NCBI GenBank assembly: GCA_002771355.1
Contig: PCSU01000060.1
Location: 604 to 7,089, forward strand
Source: a candidate division WWE3 bacterium CG22_combo_CG10-13_8_21_14_all_39_12
GTDB taxonomy: Bacteria > Patescibacteriota > 4484-211 > GCA-002791395
Direction of reading: 5' to 3'
Length of the DNA: 6,486 nt
Shown here in pieces: positions 6,047 through 6,486 of this stretch. The stretch's first letter is position 1, and every line of letters starts with the position of its first letter. The position numbers and the translations under genes were made by a program. The notes under the pieces were generated by a model. The model had not been told where the DNA came from, did not search any database, and saw nothing but the letters and a program-made list of their open reading frames with translations.

Positions 6047-6052
6047 TTTGAA

Positions 6053-6322
6053 ATGTTACAAAACAGTTTTGAGAAGGGGGCTCTCAACCGAGAGCTTTTG
6101 AAGATCTGGTTGTGGCATATCCTGTTTGGACTAGCGATCGCCGTCTTCCTCACGCTCGTTTTGATTTGGGCGTTCGAGAACGCCCGTACTGGACATGGGT
6201 TTGGCCAAAGTAGCGGGGAGTTGGTCCTTGTCAAGGGCCTCGTCCTGGAGTGGAAAGCTGCGCCGCACGTTAATCCAACGGAACGGTTCTTCGCCGAGAT
6301 GTTTCGCACCTCATTTTTCTAA
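6053..6322 (+). CDS. small single-membrane-segment protein, unrecognised
   Basis: An 89-residue protein of no family I recognise. Residues 1-17 are polar with three basic residues (K8, R13, K17), 18-41 form one hydrophobic helix (WLWHILFGLAIAVFLTLVLIWAF region), and 42-89 are mixed polar and hydrophobic, ending with a Phe-rich tail (RTSFF). It has no cleavage site typical of a signal peptide, so a membrane anchor is more likely. Base composition is about 52% GC by hand count (140 of 270), against about 37% in a sampled line of pnp, and many codons end in C or G (GCC, GTC, CTC), unlike its neighbours. Together with the strong ribosome site this suggests a different origin or selection for high expression. 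It lies after the pnp terminator and is probably its own transcript, perhaps shared with the short frame at 6337. Function unknown. Confidence 0.7.
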   Translation: MLQNSFEKGALNRELLKIWLWHILFGLAIAVFLTLVLIWAFENARTGHGFGQSSGELVLVKGLVLEWKAAPHVNPTERFFAEMFRTSFF

Positions 6323-6324
6323 GA

Positions 6325-6346
6325 GGAGAGTTTCTAATGGCTCTCC
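6325..6346 (+). promoter_or_regulatory. hairpin over the ribosome site of the 6337 frame
   Basis: GGAGAG (6325-6330) pairs with CTCTCC (6341-6346), 6 bp, with a 10-nt loop. The stem covers most of the Shine-Dalgarno GAGGAG (6323-6328) and the loop contains ATG 6337. If formed in RNA it would limit ribosome entry, a possible translational switch. Confidence 0.4.
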
Positions 6347-6468
6347 ACAAAAAAGACCCTGTGTTGTATGACTTCACTGTCACGCAATGCAGGGTCTTGT
6401 GTCAAGTACCCCAAAATTTAGACACCTTGTCTCTGTCTAAATACGACGGGTGGAACCCGAAGAGCTGA
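6337..6468 (+). CDS. possible 43-residue small protein
   Basis: ATG 6337 follows GAGGAG with 8 nt spacing, 14 nt after the preceding gene's stop, and runs to TGA 6466-6468. The product begins MALHKKDPVLYDFTVTQCRV and matches nothing I know. Against it: codons 6-21 are wholly inside a 20-position hairpin, and from about codon 22 the frame enters the IS-like terminus (6400 on), so the tail may be a chance fusion or an interrupted gene. It could be a leader peptide or not a gene at all. Confidence 0.3.
   Translation: MALHKKDPVLYDFTVTQCRVLCQVPQNLDTLSLSKYDGWNPKS
6353..6398 (+). other. long 20-position hairpin
   Basis: Arms 6353-6372 and 6379-6398 pair at 16 Watson-Crick and 3 G-T positions with a single A-C mismatch, around the loop TTCACT. 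The outer 9 bp (AAGACCCTG / CAGGGTCTT) are perfect. The wobble pairs are compatible with folding only in plus-strand RNA. Read on the minus strand, the outer stem is followed by six T, so it could also terminate transcription entering from the right. Confidence 0.6.
6400..6426 (+). mobile_element. possible left terminus of an IS3/IS150-like insertion sequence
   Basis: The stretch begins TGTCAAGTACCCC and ends TTTAGACACC. As I recall them, IS3-family termini of the IS150 type start with TG and carry ACCCC followed some 7-9 nt later by (A/G)GACA, which this fits. The element body would extend to the right beyond the window, perhaps with its first frame at ATG 6469 (preceded by GAAGAG). Only 87 nt are visible, and neither the opposite repeat nor a target duplication can be seen. 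A regulatory hairpin (GTGTC 6399-6403 with GACAC 6421-6425) is the alternative. Confidence 0.3.
6416..6442. repeat. 9-bp inverted repeat overlapping the IS-like end
   Basis: ATTTAGACA (6416-6424) and TGTCTAAAT (6434-6442) are perfect inverse copies with 9 nt between. The left arm shares GACA with the GTGTC/GACAC pairing (6399-6403 / 6421-6425), so the two hairpins exclude each other. A further small stem, CGGGT/ACCCG (6447-6451 / 6455-6459), follows. Confidence 0.5.
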
Positions 6469-6486
6469 ATGTATACGTTTATTGTT

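Noticed and set aside
5984..6052. Longer start for the small membrane protein
   Set aside because: No ribosome site there, and the extension crosses a possible -10 box, whereas GGGAGG sits 6 nt before ATG 6053.
6031..6309. Minus-strand frame of 92 codons opposite the small membrane gene
   Set aside because: The plus-strand frame has the strong ribosome site and a clean membrane helix; the antisense frame has neither.
1..6486. CRISPR array, tRNA or rRNA genes
   Set aside because: No regularly spaced repeats, cloverleaf or conserved rRNA segments were seen on either strand.

Overview
The window looks like a chromosomal segment of a low-GC bacterium, most likely a member of the Candidate Phyla Radiation (Patescibacteria). 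That placement is inferred from the gene content: diverged versions of housekeeping families, the block NrnA-like DHH protein / rpsO / pnp, sparse Shine-Dalgarno use on the core genes, and a small Lgt-like membrane protein. It rests on no phylogenetic marker search.

Left part (1-1446): the C-terminal 94 residues of a DksA/TraR-family protein whose four zinc-ligand positions are all non-cysteine, then murB (peptidoglycan precursor synthesis), same strand. Between them lies a 26-nt palindromic repeat that can be misread as the N-terminus of MurB. Between murB and the convergent next gene is a 116-bp hairpin-rich spacer (1447-1562).

Middle (1563-3212): two divergent genes share a roughly 150-bp promoter region. 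On the minus strand is a five-segment membrane protein with faint Lgt-like layout. On the plus strand is an NrnA-like DHH protein that has lost nearly all metal ligands and the DHHA1 domain. Both look leaderless or nearly so. The plus-strand promoter region is a 20-nt-period tandem duplication, each copy carrying TATAAT.

Core block (3227-5940): rpsO (ribosomal protein S15) with its own extended -10 promoter, a 178-bp spacer with a long stem-loop and a 28-nt pyrimidine tract, then pnp (PNPase) with intact catalytic, KH and S1 parts. The block closes with a hairpin plus T-run made from a second copy of the palindromic repeat. The NrnA-like position next to rpsO-pnp matches the usual bacterial order of RNA-decay and translation genes, so the first gene is probably a repurposed relative of nanoRNase/pAp phosphatase.

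Right end (5941-6486): this part differs in style. It holds a small single-membrane-segment gene of about 52% GC with a strong ribosome site, a second tiny reading frame whose ribosome site lies in a hairpin, a 20-position hairpin, and a sequence resembling an IS3/IS150-type terminus whose body would lie beyond the window. No CRISPR array, rRNA or tRNA is visible. The most unusual theme is that three neighbouring family members (DksA-like, NrnA-like, possibly Lgt-like) each keep the fold signature while the canonical metal or catalytic residues are gone.
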